NCBI GenBank assembly: GCA_963736595.1
Contig: CAVTPG010000009.1
Coordinates: forward strand, 62,001 to 126,000
Length of the DNA: 64,000 bases
Direction: 5' to 3'
Source of the DNA: Parapontixanthobacter sp963736595
Lineage (GTDB): Bacteria > Pseudomonadota > Alphaproteobacteria > Sphingomonadales > Sphingomonadaceae
Made by a program: the position numbers and the translations under genes. The notes under the pieces were generated by a model. That model worked only from the letters and a program-made list of their open reading frames with translations, did not search any database and was not told the DNA's origin. Shown here one piece after another: positions 51,940-61,459 of this stretch. Position 1 is the stretch's first letter, and each line of letters opens with the position of its first letter.

Positions 51940-53355
51940 TTAATTTGGCAGATCGAGGACGCCGAACAGATCATGCGCATCCGCATCCTCGATTTGCGCA
52001 TTGAGGATATCGCCCGGCTGCAGATTTTCCGGCACATTGCGCAGATAAACCGCGCCATCGATTTCCGGCGCATCGGCCTGACTGCGGCCCGTCGCGCCGA
52101 TATCGCCATCGGCGTCCGGCTCACCCACTTCATCGATAATAACAGGCAGCGTGCGCCCAATCTTGGCTTGCAATTTGGCCGCGCTGATCCGTGCGGTCAC
52201 GTCCATCAGCCGCGCATAGCGTTCTTCCTTGACCGCTTCGGGCACTTGATCGGGCAGAGCGTTGGCTTGTGCGCCAGCAACAGGTTCGAACCGGAATGCG
52301 CCGACCCGGTCGAGCTGCGCTTCTTCCAGCCATTCGAGCAGATAGGCAAAGTCCGCGTCAGTTTCTCCGGGAAAGCCGACCACAAAGCTGGAGCGAACGG
52401 CAATGTCGGGGCAGATCGCGCGCCAATCCTGCAATCTTTGCAAAACTTTGGCTTCGTTGGCCGGGCGTTTCATGCGCTTCAAGACCGATGGCGCGGCGTG
52501 CTGAAAAGGAATGTCGAGATAGGGCGTCAGTAGCCCCTCGGCCATTAGCGGGATGACCTGATCGACGTGCGGATAGGGATAGACATAATGCAGCCGGACC
52601 CACGGCGGCACACCCTCGCTGGTCCGCAATCCGCCCAATTCGCGCGCCAGATCGGTCATGTGAGCGCGCACTTCGCGATCCCGCCACATTCGCGGCTGAT
52701 GGCGGATATCGACGCCATAGGCGCTGGTATCCTGACTGATAACGAGCAGCTCTTTCGTGCCCGCCGCGACCAGCTTTTCCGCCTCGCGCAGCACCGCATC
52801 GATCCGGCGGCTGGCCAGTTTCCCGCGCAAATCGGGAATGATGCAGAAGGAGCAGGAGTGATTGCAGCCCTCGGAAATTTTCAGATAGCTGTAATGGCGC
52901 GGCGTCAATTTAATGTATTCTTGTGCGCTATCGCTTCGCTGCTTGAGCGCGTCAGGTTGCGGGATCAGATCGACAAACGGACCCTGGCTTGGCGGCGCGT
53001 GAGTATGCACGGCATCGACCACCTGCTCATATTGATGCGGGCCAGTCACCGCGAGGACTTGCGGATGCGCGGCGCGAATGGCGTCGGCCTCTTCGCCCAT
53101 GCAGCCGGTCACGATAACGCGCCCGTTTTCCGCTATCGCTTCGCCGATCGCGGCCAGGCTTTCTTCCTTCGCTGAATCCAGAAAGCCGCAAGTGTTGACC
53201 AGCACCACATCCGCGCCCGCATAATCGGGGCTCATCGCATAGCCATCGGCGCGCAACCGCGTCAGGATCCGCTCGGAATCGACGAGTGCTTTGGGACAGC
53301 CGAGGCTGACCATGCCGACCTTTTTCGAGTCGGGAAGGCGCGTTGCGGTATTCAT
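51940..53355 (-). CDS. rimO: RimO, ribosomal protein S12 methylthiotransferase
   Basis: A 471-aa radical-SAM methylthiotransferase that modifies Asp of ribosomal protein S12. The N-terminal UPF0004 domain has cysteines in SLGCPKALVDSE, NTCGFLDSAKEES and VTGCMGEEAD (second cluster). The radical-SAM motif CNHSCSFCIIPDLRG lies near residue 170, and a C-terminal TRAM domain follows. The order of cysteines and the SLGCPKALVDSE start distinguish RimO from MiaB. ATG 53355 is followed closely upstream by an 18-bp tandem duplication. Confidence 0.95.
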   Translation of the reverse strand: MNTATRLPDSKKVGMVSLGCPKALVDSERILTRLRADGYAMSPDYAGADVVLVNTCGFLDSAKEESLAAIGEAIAENGRVIVTGCMGEEADAIRAAHPQVLAVTGPHQYEQVVDAVHTHAPPSQGPFVDLIPQPDALKQRSDSAQEYIKLTPRHYSYLKISEGCNHSCSFCIIPDLRGKLASRRIDAVLREAEKLVAAGTKELLVISQDTSAYGVDIRHQPRMWRDREVRAHMTDLARELGGLRTSEGVPPWVRLHYVYPYPHVDQVIPLMAEGLLTPYLDIPFQHAAPSVLKRMKRPANEAKVLQRLQDWRAICPDIAVRSSFVVGFPGETDADFAYLLEWLEEAQLDRVGAFRFEPVAGAQANALPDQVPEAVKEERYARLMDVTARISAAKLQAKIGRTLPVIIDEVGEPDADGDIGATGRSQADAPEIDGAVYLRNVPENLQPGDILNAQIEDADAHDLFGVLDLPN

Positions 53356-53390
53356 GATGAGCGCGCCTCTACACCCGAAACACGCATTTC

Positions 53391-53426
53391 GCCATAGGGT
53401 GTTTGGCCGCCATAGGGTGTTTGGCC
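53391..53426. repeat. Exact 18-bp tandem duplication
   Basis: GCCATAGGGTGTTTGGCC is present twice in a row (53391-53408, 53409-53426) in the 78-base spacer between the channel gene's stop and the rimO start. It is long and exact enough to suggest recent duplication or assembly slippage. It lies in the rimO 5' leader if rimO has its own promoter. Confidence 0.7.
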
Positions 53427-53433
53427 CGCTGCG

Positions 53434-54564
53434 TCAGGCGGGGGCAGGCGTTTTCTTGCGCTTGGGTTCGTGACCATCGCCCTTGCTGGTGCCGTTTTCG
53501 GTCGGCACGATCTCGACCACAATATCGCCGGGTTGCAGATATTCGCAGGCATCTTCCCAGAAGCCCAGCGCCTGACCCTGACGATAGACGCGCAAGCCGC
53601 GACCACCGGATTTCAAGTCGTAAATCGAACAGCCGCATTCGTCTGCGGTGACTTCGCGCTCGACCAGTTGCACGCGGCCCGTGACCGATGCCAGATCGGC
53701 CATGTAATCCGCGATATGCGCGCCTTTGGCACTTCCGGCCAGCAGCAATCCGGTAAAGCGCACGGGGTTGATGACATTGTTTGCGCCCGCTTGCCGCGCC
53801 AGCGTTTCATTGTCCGATGCGCGCACAACGACGCTGATCGGCACGTCGGGGGCCATGTGGCGGACGGTCAGCACAATCAGGATCGAAGTGTCGTCGCGCC
53901 CCGCCGAAACCAGCACATTGGTCGCCTCGCGAATGCGCACCGCTTCCAGCGTGTTGTCGCGGGTCGCATCGGCGGCCATGATATTGCAGCCCAGTTTCTC
54001 GGCTTCGACCAGCCGGTCCTCGCTCGGATCGATCACGACGATATCGTGCGGATCGGTCCCGCGCTCGATCAATTCGGCGACGGATTCAGAGCCGGACACG
54101 CCATAGCCGAGCACGACGATATGGTCGGAAAGCTGTTCCTGTATGCGGGCCATGCGCCATTTCTCCCAGCTGCGTTTGATGATGAAATTGTAAGCCGTAC
54201 CGACGAAAATGAAGAACACGGCAAAGCGGATCGGGGTGACGATGACCGCTTCGACCAGCCGCGCCCGGTCGGTCACGGGGGCTATATCGCCAAACCCGGT
54301 CGTCGTAACGGAAATCATCGTGAAATACACGACATCGAGGAAGCTGACTTCGCCATCAACGCTATCGACCAAGCCGCCGCGATCCCACCAGTGGATCAGG
54401 ATCACGACCCCGATGAGGAACATCGCGATGCCCAGCCGGATGCCCAGATCACCCCAAACGGGCAGGCGGACGGCGCGGCGCAGCGGCTGAAACTTCATGC
54501 GGCGCGTGCGAGGGCGGTCATTCGCGGTGCCGATGGCGTCGATCGGGCGGTTCTTGTTAATCAA
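53434..54564 (-). CDS. Potassium channel with RCK (TrkA-N/TrkA-C) regulatory domains
   Basis: A 376-aa Kch/MthK-type channel. A first transmembrane segment (GIAMFLIGVVILIHWW), a pore loop with selectivity filter TTTGFGD and a second segment (FAVFFIFVGTAYNFI) precede a TrkA-N Rossmann domain (IVVLGYGVSGSESVAELIERG) and a C-terminal TrkA-C-like domain. It should be a ligand-gated K+ channel. The start is TTG, embedded in the surE stop (TTGA). The tail is Lys-rich. Ligand unknown. Confidence 0.9.
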   Translation of the reverse strand: MINKNRPIDAIGTANDRPRTRRMKFQPLRRAVRLPVWGDLGIRLGIAMFLIGVVILIHWWDRGGLVDSVDGEVSFLDVVYFTMISVTTTGFGDIAPVTDRARLVEAVIVTPIRFAVFFIFVGTAYNFIIKRSWEKWRMARIQEQLSDHIVVLGYGVSGSESVAELIERGTDPHDIVVIDPSEDRLVEAEKLGCNIMAADATRDNTLEAVRIREATNVLVSAGRDDTSILIVLTVRHMAPDVPISVVVRASDNETLARQAGANNVINPVRFTGLLLAGSAKGAHIADYMADLASVTGRVQLVEREVTADECGCSIYDLKSGGRGLRVYRQGQALGFWEDACEYLQPGDIVVEIVPTENGTSKGDGHEPKRKKTPAPA

Positions 54565-55334
54565 GCGAGGCGATCCGCAATTTCACCCAGCGATGCATGA
54601 TGCGTCAGGTCGAGTTGCAGCGGCGTGACCGCGATATAGCCATCGTCGATCGCTTCCAGATCGGTGCCATGATCCAGCGTATGCTCGATCGCGTGCAGTC
54701 CGAACCAGTAATAGGGATTGCCGCGAGGATCATTGCCTTTGACCACGCTGCCGCGCGAATAATCGTGGAACCCTTGGCGGGCCGGGCGGATGCCTTTCAC
54801 CGCATCGGCTGCGAGCGGCGGAAAATTGATGTTGATGAGCGTGCGGCTTGGTAACGGCGCATCCAGCAGCTTGGTGATCACTTTTGCGCCCCACATGCGT
54901 GCAGCATCGAACGGATCGTCCAGCAGCGCCGTCTTGCCGCCATTTTCGCGCGTGTAAACCTGACTTAAGGCAATGGAGCGAACCCCGGCCAGCGCGCCTT
55001 CTATGGCTGCGGACACGGTCCCGGAATAGGTGATGTCATCGCCCAGATTGGCGCCGCGATTGACGCCCGACAGGATGAGATCGGGGGCTTCGTCCAGCAC
55101 TTCGCGCAAAGCCAGCATGATCGAATCGGTCGGCGTGCCGGATACCGAAAAGCGCCGCTCGCCATGTTTGCGCAGGCGCACCGGATGATTGAGCGTGAGC
55201 GAATGGCCCGCGCCCGATTGCTCCTCCGCCGGGGCGCAAATCCAGATATCATCGCTCAATTCGCGCGCAATCTGCTCCAGCACCGCAAAACCCGGCGCAT
55301 GGATGCCATCGTCATTGGTCAGCAAAATACGCAC
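54561..55334 (-). CDS. surE: SurE 5'/3'-nucleotidase
   Basis: A 257-aa metal-dependent nucleoside monophosphatase of the survival protein SurE family. RILLTNDDGIHAPG carries the metal-binding Asp pair, SGTPTDSIMLAL and LSGVNRGANLGDDITYSGTVSAA complete the active site. The long open frame upstream is not homologous; the start is a GTG whose first base is the last base of the serS TAG stop (TAGTG), so serS and surE are translationally linked, an order common in sphingomonads. Confidence 0.95.
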   Translation of the reverse strand: MRILLTNDDGIHAPGFAVLEQIARELSDDIWICAPAEEQSGAGHSLTLNHPVRLRKHGERRFSVSGTPTDSIMLALREVLDEAPDLILSGVNRGANLGDDITYSGTVSAAIEGALAGVRSIALSQVYTRENGGKTALLDDPFDAARMWGAKVITKLLDAPLPSRTLININFPPLAADAVKGIRPARQGFHDYSRGSVVKGNDPRGNPYYWFGLHAIEHTLDHGTDLEAIDDGYIAVTPLQLDLTHHASLGEIADRLA

Positions 55335-56631
55335 TAGGCTATCGGCTCCAGCTTGGTCACGCCGCCCATATAAGGCGCGAGGATTTCCGGCACAATCACG
55401 CTGCCATCGGATTGCTGGTAATTTTCCAGCACCGCGACCAGCGTGCGTCCCACGGCAAGGCCCGATCCATTCAGCGTGTGGACGAATTCGGTCTTTTTGG
55501 CGGGCTTGCCGTCTGCGCCGATCGGCTTGTAACGGGCATTCATCCGCCGTGCCTGAAAATCGCCGGTGTTCGAGATCGAGCTGATTTCGCGATAGGCGTT
55601 CTGGCCGGGCAGCCACACTTCCAGATCGAAGGTTTTGCGCGCGCCGAACCCCATGTCGCCGGTGCAGAGCAGCATCTTGCGATAGGGCAGTTCAGCGCCT
55701 GCAAAACACCTTCCGCGCAGCCGGTCATGCACTCGTGTTCGCCTTCGCTGTCTTCGGGCCGCAGATGCTGACCAGTTCGCACTTTTTCAAATTGATGCTG
55801 CCGGATGAAACCGCGCGTATCGCGTCCGGCCGACCCGGCTTCGCTGCGAAAACACAGGGTGAGGGCAGCTAAGACGAATGGGAAAGCGCGCATCGTCGAT
55901 GATTTGCTCTGCCGCCGAATAAGTCAGGCTGACTTCGGAAGTCGGAATGAGCCAGCGCTCATCCGTCGTGCGAAAACTGTCTTCAGCGAATTTGGGCAGC
56001 TTATCCGTGCCATACATGGCGTCGTCATTGACCAGCACCGGCGGATCGCATTCGGTATAACCATTGCTCCCGCGTCTGATGGTCGAGCATGAATTGCCCC
56101 AGCGCGCGATGCAGCCGCGCCATGTCACCGCGCAGGAATGTAAACCGCGCACCGGAAATCTTCGTGCCGGTCTCGAAATCCATACCCAGAGCTGGGCGCA
56201 AAATCAGCATGTTCCTGCGGTTTAAAATCGAAGCTTGGCAACTCACCCCATTGCGCCACTTCGACATTGTCCGCTTCGTCTGCCCCGTCCGGCACATCGT
56301 CGGCGGGACGATTCGGCAGCCGCGCGAGCATATCCTGCAACTTGGCCCCAAGCGCACGCTCTTCGTCCTCCAGCGTGGGCAGCGTTTGTTTGATATCCCC
56401 GACTTCGGCCTTCAGCGCCTCCGCCGTTTCGCTATCGCCTTGGCCCATCGCCTGACCGATGGCTTTGGAGGCCTCGTTCCGGCGGCTTTGCAATTCCTGC
56501 ATCTTGGTGGCGACCGCGCGCCGCTGTTCATCGAGCGCAAGGATCGCTGCCGCCGCAGGGTCAGCCCCACGCCGCGCAAGCGCGTGATCGAATGCGTCAG
56601 GGTTCTCGCGAATGAAGCGGATGTCATGCAT
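55334..56631 (-). pseudogene. serS: Seryl-tRNA synthetase, disrupted by about six frame changes
   Basis: Charges tRNA-Ser. From ATG 56631 the N-terminal coiled-coil is intact (MHDIRFIRENPDAFDHAL, then a long charged helix pair). Downstream the frame changes near 56195, 56065, 55885, 55775 (two close compensating changes) and 55697. Pieced together, all expected parts are there: ALGMDFETGTKISGARF, WLIPTSEVSLT (motif 1 region), FRSEAGSAGRDTRGFIRQHQFEKVELVSICGP (motif 2) and TGDMGFGARKTFDLEVWLPG (motif 3), then an intact C-terminus. An essential gene with this many single-base shifts points to poor sequence here, or to a decayed copy with a second serS elsewhere. The sequence as given cannot encode the enzyme. 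Confidence 0.9.
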
Positions 56632-56852
56632 AGCGTCACGCCCTATGCCTTCTAGCTGCGCGAAAGGCCAGTGCGGAAAGCGCGTGTCCGGCAGGCGCGC
56701 GATAAGCACCCGCAGGCTTGCCAACATCGGGTCAAACGCTAGAGCAAGCCGTGCTATGTTGTTGAATAGTAAGGCGAGCCACCATCTCCACTGATAGCGC
56801 ACCCCTCACGCCGCCGCAGCGCACGCCGTTCATCGGCATCGCGGAGCAATTT

Positions 56853-58073
56853 GTGAAAGCCGGGCGCGCGCTGGGCATGGTGGAGCCGGCGCGGCTGGAA
56901 AAGCAGGCGTTGCTCGACAAGGCATCACAGGCGACCGGACTGGATGATTTCGGGTCCGACTGGTTTGAGCGTCCGCTGGATGTGCTGCTTGAATCGGTGC
57001 GGTCCGAAGCGCGCCTGAATGTTGCGGGGGATTTCTCCGCCATGCAGCAATTTCACAAGGTTCTGGTCGATCGCTTATGGGCGCAAATGTGGTTCAAGCG
57101 GCATCCCGAAATTCTTAGCCGTCCGATTAAGCGGCCCGTGGTGATCGTCGGACCGATGCGGTCCGGCACAACGCGCTTGCACCGCCTGCTGGCCAGCGAT
57201 CAGCGGTTCAGTCATCTGCGCAGCTTTGAAACAATCAGCCCAGTTCCGCGCCCCGATTTCGAAGAGGTGCTGGCGGGAAAGAAGACAGATTTTCGACCCG
57301 TTCTCGCTGCACGCATTATGAAAGTGGCGCGGCTCGCCAATCCGCGCACGCTATCGATCCACCCGACCGGGCCGTATGAGCCGGAGGAAGAGTTGGGCCT
57401 GCTCGTGAATTCGATGTGGGGCATGAAGCACGAGGCGCAATGGAATGTGCCAAGCTATGGCCGCTGGTGCGAAGGCGAGGATGCGACGCCCGCTTACGAG
57501 CAGATGGCCGATTTGCTGCGCCTCATTGGCTGGTCGCAGCAAGTGTCGAGTATTCGCCCGTGGATCTTGAAAACGCCGCAGCATATGCTGGATCTGGATG
57601 CGCTGCTGAATGTCTTTCCCGATGCGCGCGTGATCTTCACTCATCGCGATCCGCAATCGGTGGTGGGTAGTGCCGCTTCGCTCGCCTGGAATCAGACGAT
57701 CATTTATTCCGATCATGCCGACCCGGCGGGGCTGGGCCGGGAATGGTTGCGCAAGACGCGGGTGCAGATCGAGCGGATGACGGCATCGCGCAAGCGCCTG
57801 TCTGCCGACCGCATGATCGATGTGCATTATGACGCGATGGATCGTGACTGGCGCGGGACGATGGGGCGCGTGTACGACTTCCTTGGGCTGGATATGGAGC
57901 CGGCGATTGGCGGGATGGAAGCGTTCCTTGATCGCAGCCGTGCGCTGAAACGCCATCCGCACAAATACAGCTTGGAAGAATTTGGTCTGACGCCGGACAT
58001 GGTGATGGCGGAACTGGGCGAATATACTCGTGATTTCGATGTGCCGATGGAACGCGCCGCTGCGCAAAGATGA
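56853..58073 (+). CDS. Sulfotransferase family protein
   Basis: A 406-aa PAPS-dependent-sulfotransferase-like protein. The 5'-phosphosulfate loop is GPMRSGTTRLHRLLA, and the 3'-phosphate motif is in ARVIFTHRDPQSVVGS with a serine following. The N-terminal ASQATGLDDFGSDWF marks the aryl/lipid sulfotransferase subgroup frequent in mycobacteria and sphingomonads. GTG 56853 is the first standard start. Open sequence continues upstream to an ATC (56784) that would give MSTDSAPLTPP if read as a start; this is possible but weak. The stop overlaps the start of a small gene (ATGA). Acceptor unknown. Confidence 0.86.
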   Translation: MKAGRALGMVEPARLEKQALLDKASQATGLDDFGSDWFERPLDVLLESVRSEARLNVAGDFSAMQQFHKVLVDRLWAQMWFKRHPEILSRPIKRPVVIVGPMRSGTTRLHRLLASDQRFSHLRSFETISPVPRPDFEEVLAGKKTDFRPVLAARIMKVARLANPRTLSIHPTGPYEPEEELGLLVNSMWGMKHEAQWNVPSYGRWCEGEDATPAYEQMADLLRLIGWSQQVSSIRPWILKTPQHMLDLDALLNVFPDARVIFTHRDPQSVVGSAASLAWNQTIIYSDHADPAGLGREWLRKTRVQIERMTASRKRLSADRMIDVHYDAMDRDWRGTMGRVYDFLGLDMEPAIGGMEAFLDRSRALKRHPHKYSLEEFGLTPDMVMAELGEYTRDFDVPMERAAAQR

Positions 58074-58294
58074 GCGCGCCTCTGGTTCATTTTGTCGGCT
58101 TTCGTGATGATCGCTATTGGAATGCCGTTAAGACCTTTGGACCGCCGGATATGATCCACGAAACTTGGGATCGCTATGCTGCTAACGATATGGCGCCAGG
58201 CGATGTGGTCGTGTTTGCCACCGGCGAATGGTCACGGCCTCCCAAAAGCTTTGCCAGGCCGCCCCCAAAAGCCGCCACAAATCGAGGCACATGA
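58070..58294 (+). CDS. Small conserved hypothetical protein coupled to sulfotransferase
   Basis: A 74-aa protein starting at an ATG overlapping the sulfotransferase stop. The first ~50 residues (LVHFVGFRDDRYWNAVKTFGPPDMIH ... MAPGDVVVFATGE) resemble short proteins of unknown function in related alphaproteobacteria. After ATGEW the sequence becomes Pro/Lys-rich and low-complexity, so a frame change near the end cannot be excluded. No signal peptide or catalytic motif is visible. Confidence 0.65.
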   Translation: MSAPLVHFVGFRDDRYWNAVKTFGPPDMIHETWDRYAANDMAPGDVVVFATGEWSRPPKSFARPPPKAATNRGT

Positions 58295-58343
58295 CCGGCG
58301 CGGGTGACAGGAACGACATCGCTCTTCGGTGCGTTCGGGACAC

Positions 58344-58994
58344 ATGACAAAACAATGGAAAATACTTGGCGCGCTCGGATTACTGGCAGGCGCAGGCGCT
58401 GCTGTGGCGGTTAAAGCGCAACGCAGCGAAGAGCGGACGCAGCAGCCCGACTACACCGTAAGCGACCGCGCAGAGGGTATCGAGATACGCGACTATCCGG
58501 CGATGATCGTGGCCGAAGTGACGGTCGAGGGATCGGCGGGACAGGCTCGCAATCGCGGATTTCGCATCCTTGCGGACTATATTTTCGGCAACAATGTGCC
58601 AGCCGACAAGATTGCCATGACTGCGCCGGTAACGCAGCAACGTGGCGAGAAAATCGCCATGACCTCGCCCGTGACACAGGAACCGGACGGGGATAGCTGG
58701 ACCGTCAGCTTTATCATGCCGTCGGAATACACGATGGCGACCTTGCCCGAACCCGCGACGAGCCGCATCGATATCAACGAAATCCCCGCGCGGCGGATGG
58801 CGGCCATCACATTTAACGGGTTCGGCAATGTTGGCACGCTCGACAAGCACGAGACGATGTTGCGCGACTATCTGGCCGAGAACGGGCTGGAAGCGGCTGG
58901 TGAAGCGACATACGCCTTTTATGATGGCCCGTGGGTGCCGCCGCAGCGTCGCCGCAATGAAGTGATGATCGAACTGGCGCCAGAGACGGTCTGA
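58344..58994 (+). CDS. SOUL family heme-binding-like protein
   Basis: A 216-aa SOUL/HBP domain protein with an N-terminal hydrophobic anchor (ILGALGLLAGAGAAVAV, about residues 6-22). Family segments include IEIRDYPAMIVAEV, KIAMTAPVTQQ with a near repeat KIAMTSPVTQE, VSFIMPSEYT and a C-terminal NEVMIEL strand. The axial histidine of some animal HBPs is not conserved in bacterial members, so heme binding is uncertain. ATG 58344 is preferred over GTG/ATG alternatives just upstream (58329). Confidence 0.9.
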   Translation: MTKQWKILGALGLLAGAGAAVAVKAQRSEERTQQPDYTVSDRAEGIEIRDYPAMIVAEVTVEGSAGQARNRGFRILADYIFGNNVPADKIAMTAPVTQQRGEKIAMTSPVTQEPDGDSWTVSFIMPSEYTMATLPEPATSRIDINEIPARRMAAITFNGFGNVGTLDKHETMLRDYLAENGLEAAGEATYAFYDGPWVPPQRRRNEVMIELAPETV

Positions 58995-59069
58995 ACAGGC
59001 GGCGCTTCTCCCGCAACAGTTCGGAACCCAAGCGCGATAAATTCGTTTATCGGGCAAAGGAGAATTTAC

Positions 59070-59330
59070 ATGATTGGTAAGATGATTGGCGCCTTTGTGG
59101 GCGATAAACTGGCAAAACAGACCAAAGGCATGGACGGCGCAACCGGCGCGGTTCTGGGCCTGGTGGCAACGGCGGCGCTGCGCCGCATGAGCCTGCCGGT
59201 TATGGTCGTTCTGGGCGTTGGCGGTTATGTCGCGAAAAAGTATTTCGACAAGGACGGCAAGACAGTCAAGGCAGAGCCAGCAACGGCGAATGCCGATCCG
59301 GTAACAGGCGTGACTACAGCGGCAGCCTAA
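59070..59330 (+). CDS. Small membrane-associated hypothetical protein
   Basis: An 86-aa protein with an excellent ribosome-binding element (AAAGGAG) 8 bases before the ATG. It has a Gly/Ala-rich start (MIGKMIGAFVGDKLAKQ), a hydrophobic stretch (SLPVMVVLGVGGYVAKKYF) and a hydrophilic Ala/Thr tail. It resembles short alphaproteobacterial proteins with glycine-zipper-like character. It ends 25 bases before a strong terminator, so it closes its transcript. Function unknown. Confidence 0.75.
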   Translation: MIGKMIGAFVGDKLAKQTKGMDGATGAVLGLVATAALRRMSLPVMVVLGVGGYVAKKYFDKDGKTVKAEPATANADPVTGVTTAAA

Positions 59331-59354
59331 ACCCCGCGATCAACTAGCGAATTC

Positions 59355-59397
59355 AACGCGCGTCAGGTCTATAACGGTCTGGCGCGCGTTTTTATTT
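59355..59397 (+). terminator. Rho-independent terminator
   Basis: A 12-pair stem (AACGCGCGTCAG with CTGGCGCGCGTT, one G-T pair) around a 12-base loop, followed by TTTATTT. It ends the plus-strand unit of the small membrane protein and faces the convergent sppA gene. Confidence 0.85.
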
Positions 59398-59436
59398 GCG
59401 TGCCAAACCGCCGGATTCAGGCCAGTTTCTAGACCG

Positions 59437-61314
59437 TTACTTCAACCAGCGCGCCAGTGACAAAAGCCAGCCATCATCCTGCGCCGCAGCATTCGCGCCG
59501 CTTGGACTAACCGGGCATTCCAGACATAGCGCCTGCATTCCCTTGCGTGTTTGCAGCCGTTCCAGATCGGCCCGCAATTGCGCCGACAAGCGGCCTTGTC
59601 GCGCGGTCATCAAGCCCACCACATCGCGCGAGCGACTTTGCTGCGCATCATCACCGCCGACAAACATCTGCCGCAGCAGTGTGTCGTAAGTCGAGCTTTG
59701 CGTGCCGAGATAGGCAGCGTGCCAGTCGCCATCACCCAGCTTGGCTTGTTTGGCGACCCAATTCAGCGCATCGTCCATCCCGCCATATTGATCGACCAGC
59801 CCGATTTGGCGCGCCGTGCCGCCATCCCACACGCGTCCCTGCGCAATCTCATCAACCCGTTCCAGCGACATCTTGCGCGATGTTGCAACGCGCTTCAGGA
59901 AATCGCGGTAGCCATCCTCGATGCTCGCCTGAATGATGGCATCGACTTCGGGCGTGAAGCCGCCGATCAAATCCGGCTGACCCGAAAGCGGCGTGGTGCG
60001 AACACCATCGGCATTGACGCCATATTCCGCCGCCAGATCCTCGAATGTCGGAATGACGGTGAAAATTCCGATGGAGCCAGTGATCGTTTCCGGCTCTGCG
60101 AAAATGCGGTTGGCGGGCGTTGATACCCAGTAACCGCCGCTTGCCGCGACATTGGCCATCGACACAGCGATGGGAATTTCCTTGGCCTTGTGACGCAGGA
60201 TCGCGCGCCGAATTTCCTCACTGGCCAGCACCGATCCACCCGGCGAATCGACCCGCACGACCAGACCCGCCAGATTGTCGTCCAGCGCGTCGTCCAAGAG
60301 ATCGGCAATCCGCGTTCCGCCGGCAGTTCCGGGACCGGCTTCGCCGTCCACGATCTCGCCCGCAATGGTAATAACTCCGATGGCGCGGCCGTCATTCGTT
60401 ACGGCGGCTTCGGTCATCCACGCGCCGAGACTGGAATGGGCAAAAGAGCCTGCGCCTTCCAGACCTTCACCGACCAGTGATGCCACATGGCGGTGAAAAT
60501 CGAACCGGCTGCCCAATTTATCGACCAGCTTGGCATCCAGCGCGGCCTTGGCAATATCGCCATCCGCTGCCTGCACCCATTCGGCGGGCGTGGTGGAGAC
60601 ACGCGCGACATCCATCGCCGGACGCGCTTTGGCGACATTGGCCTGCCATTCCTCCCACAAAGCGCCATACAAGGCGCGGGCATCTTCGCGTGCTTCATCG
60701 GACATGGAATTGCGCGTGAACGGCTCGACCGCTGACTTATACGTGCCGACGCGATAGACGCGGGCGTTGATGTTCAGCCGTTCGAGCAGTCCCGCGTAAT
60801 AAAGCCGCTCGCCGCCCGGTCCGGCGATAATTGCACCGCCCAAAGGATCGAGCCAGATTTCGCTCGCATGGGACGCCAGCAGCAAGCCGTCATCGGCATA
60901 GGCGGTTGCAAAGGACAGCACTGGCTTATCCGCCGCGCGCACCCGGTCGAGCGCCGCGCCGACTTCGCTCAAATGGACTTGTCCGCCGCCCAGAAACAGA
61001 TCGAGATCGAGGACCACCGCCTTGATCCGTTCATCATCGGCAGCCGCATCGATGGCGCGCACCAGATCGCGCGCCTGATATTCGGCGACCGGCGCTTCAG
61101 TGGCCAGCAGGGCCGCAAACGGATCAACGGGCGAGCGTTCTTCGACGATCACACCGTCCAGTGACAGCAGCAACGCCCCGTCGCGAATTTGTGCAGGGCT
61201 GGGCCGCGCGGTCAGCACCGCAAAGATTGCCCAGAAAAACAGCAGCATAAACAACAGGACCAGCGCGTCTTTCACACCGACCAGAAGCCGCCAGACTTTA
61301 CCTGCAAAACTCAT
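59437..61314 (-). CDS. sppA: Signal peptide peptidase SppA (protease IV type, 67K)
   Basis: A ~625-aa inner-membrane serine protease that digests cleaved signal peptides. One N-terminal membrane anchor (ALVLLFMLLFFWAIFAVLTA) precedes two Clp-like domains. The general-base Lys is in RVGTYKSAVEPF in the N-terminal half, and the nucleophile Ser in NVAASGGYWVS in the C-terminal half, with VRVDSPGGSVLASEEI just before. This double-length form matches E. coli SppA. ATG 61314 (MSFAGKVWRLL) is favoured over 61344. It is divergent from pyrB. Confidence 0.94.
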   Translation of the reverse strand: MSFAGKVWRLLVGVKDALVLLFMLLFFWAIFAVLTARPSPAQIRDGALLLSLDGVIVEERSPVDPFAALLATEAPVAEYQARDLVRAIDAAADDERIKAVVLDLDLFLGGGQVHLSEVGAALDRVRAADKPVLSFATAYADDGLLLASHASEIWLDPLGGAIIAGPGGERLYYAGLLERLNINARVYRVGTYKSAVEPFTRNSMSDEAREDARALYGALWEEWQANVAKARPAMDVARVSTTPAEWVQAADGDIAKAALDAKLVDKLGSRFDFHRHVASLVGEGLEGAGSFAHSSLGAWMTEAAVTNDGRAIGVITIAGEIVDGEAGPGTAGGTRIADLLDDALDDNLAGLVVRVDSPGGSVLASEEIRRAILRHKAKEIPIAVSMANVAASGGYWVSTPANRIFAEPETITGSIGIFTVIPTFEDLAAEYGVNADGVRTTPLSGQPDLIGGFTPEVDAIIQASIEDGYRDFLKRVATSRKMSLERVDEIAQGRVWDGGTARQIGLVDQYGGMDDALNWVAKQAKLGDGDWHAAYLGTQSSTYDTLLRQMFVGGDDAQQSRSRDVVGLMTARQGRLSAQLRADLERLQTRKGMQALCLECPVSPSGANAAAQDDGWLLSLARWLK

Positions 61315-61459
61315 AAACGCCCCGACTTCCCGTGTTTGCTGCATCGCGTACCTGCCAATTTAGGTCATGGCGCGCAAAGGTCCACCGGAAAGGTGCCGAT
61401 GGCCTGAACTCTCTTGCGTGAGGGAAGTCTTGCCGGGTCGCGAATTGCCCCCTAGTGGG

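Noticed and set aside
56784..56786. ATC as the true start of the sulfotransferase gene
   Set aside because: The protein from GTG 56853 already includes the family's N-terminal segment, so the upstream ATC is not required; kept only as a note.
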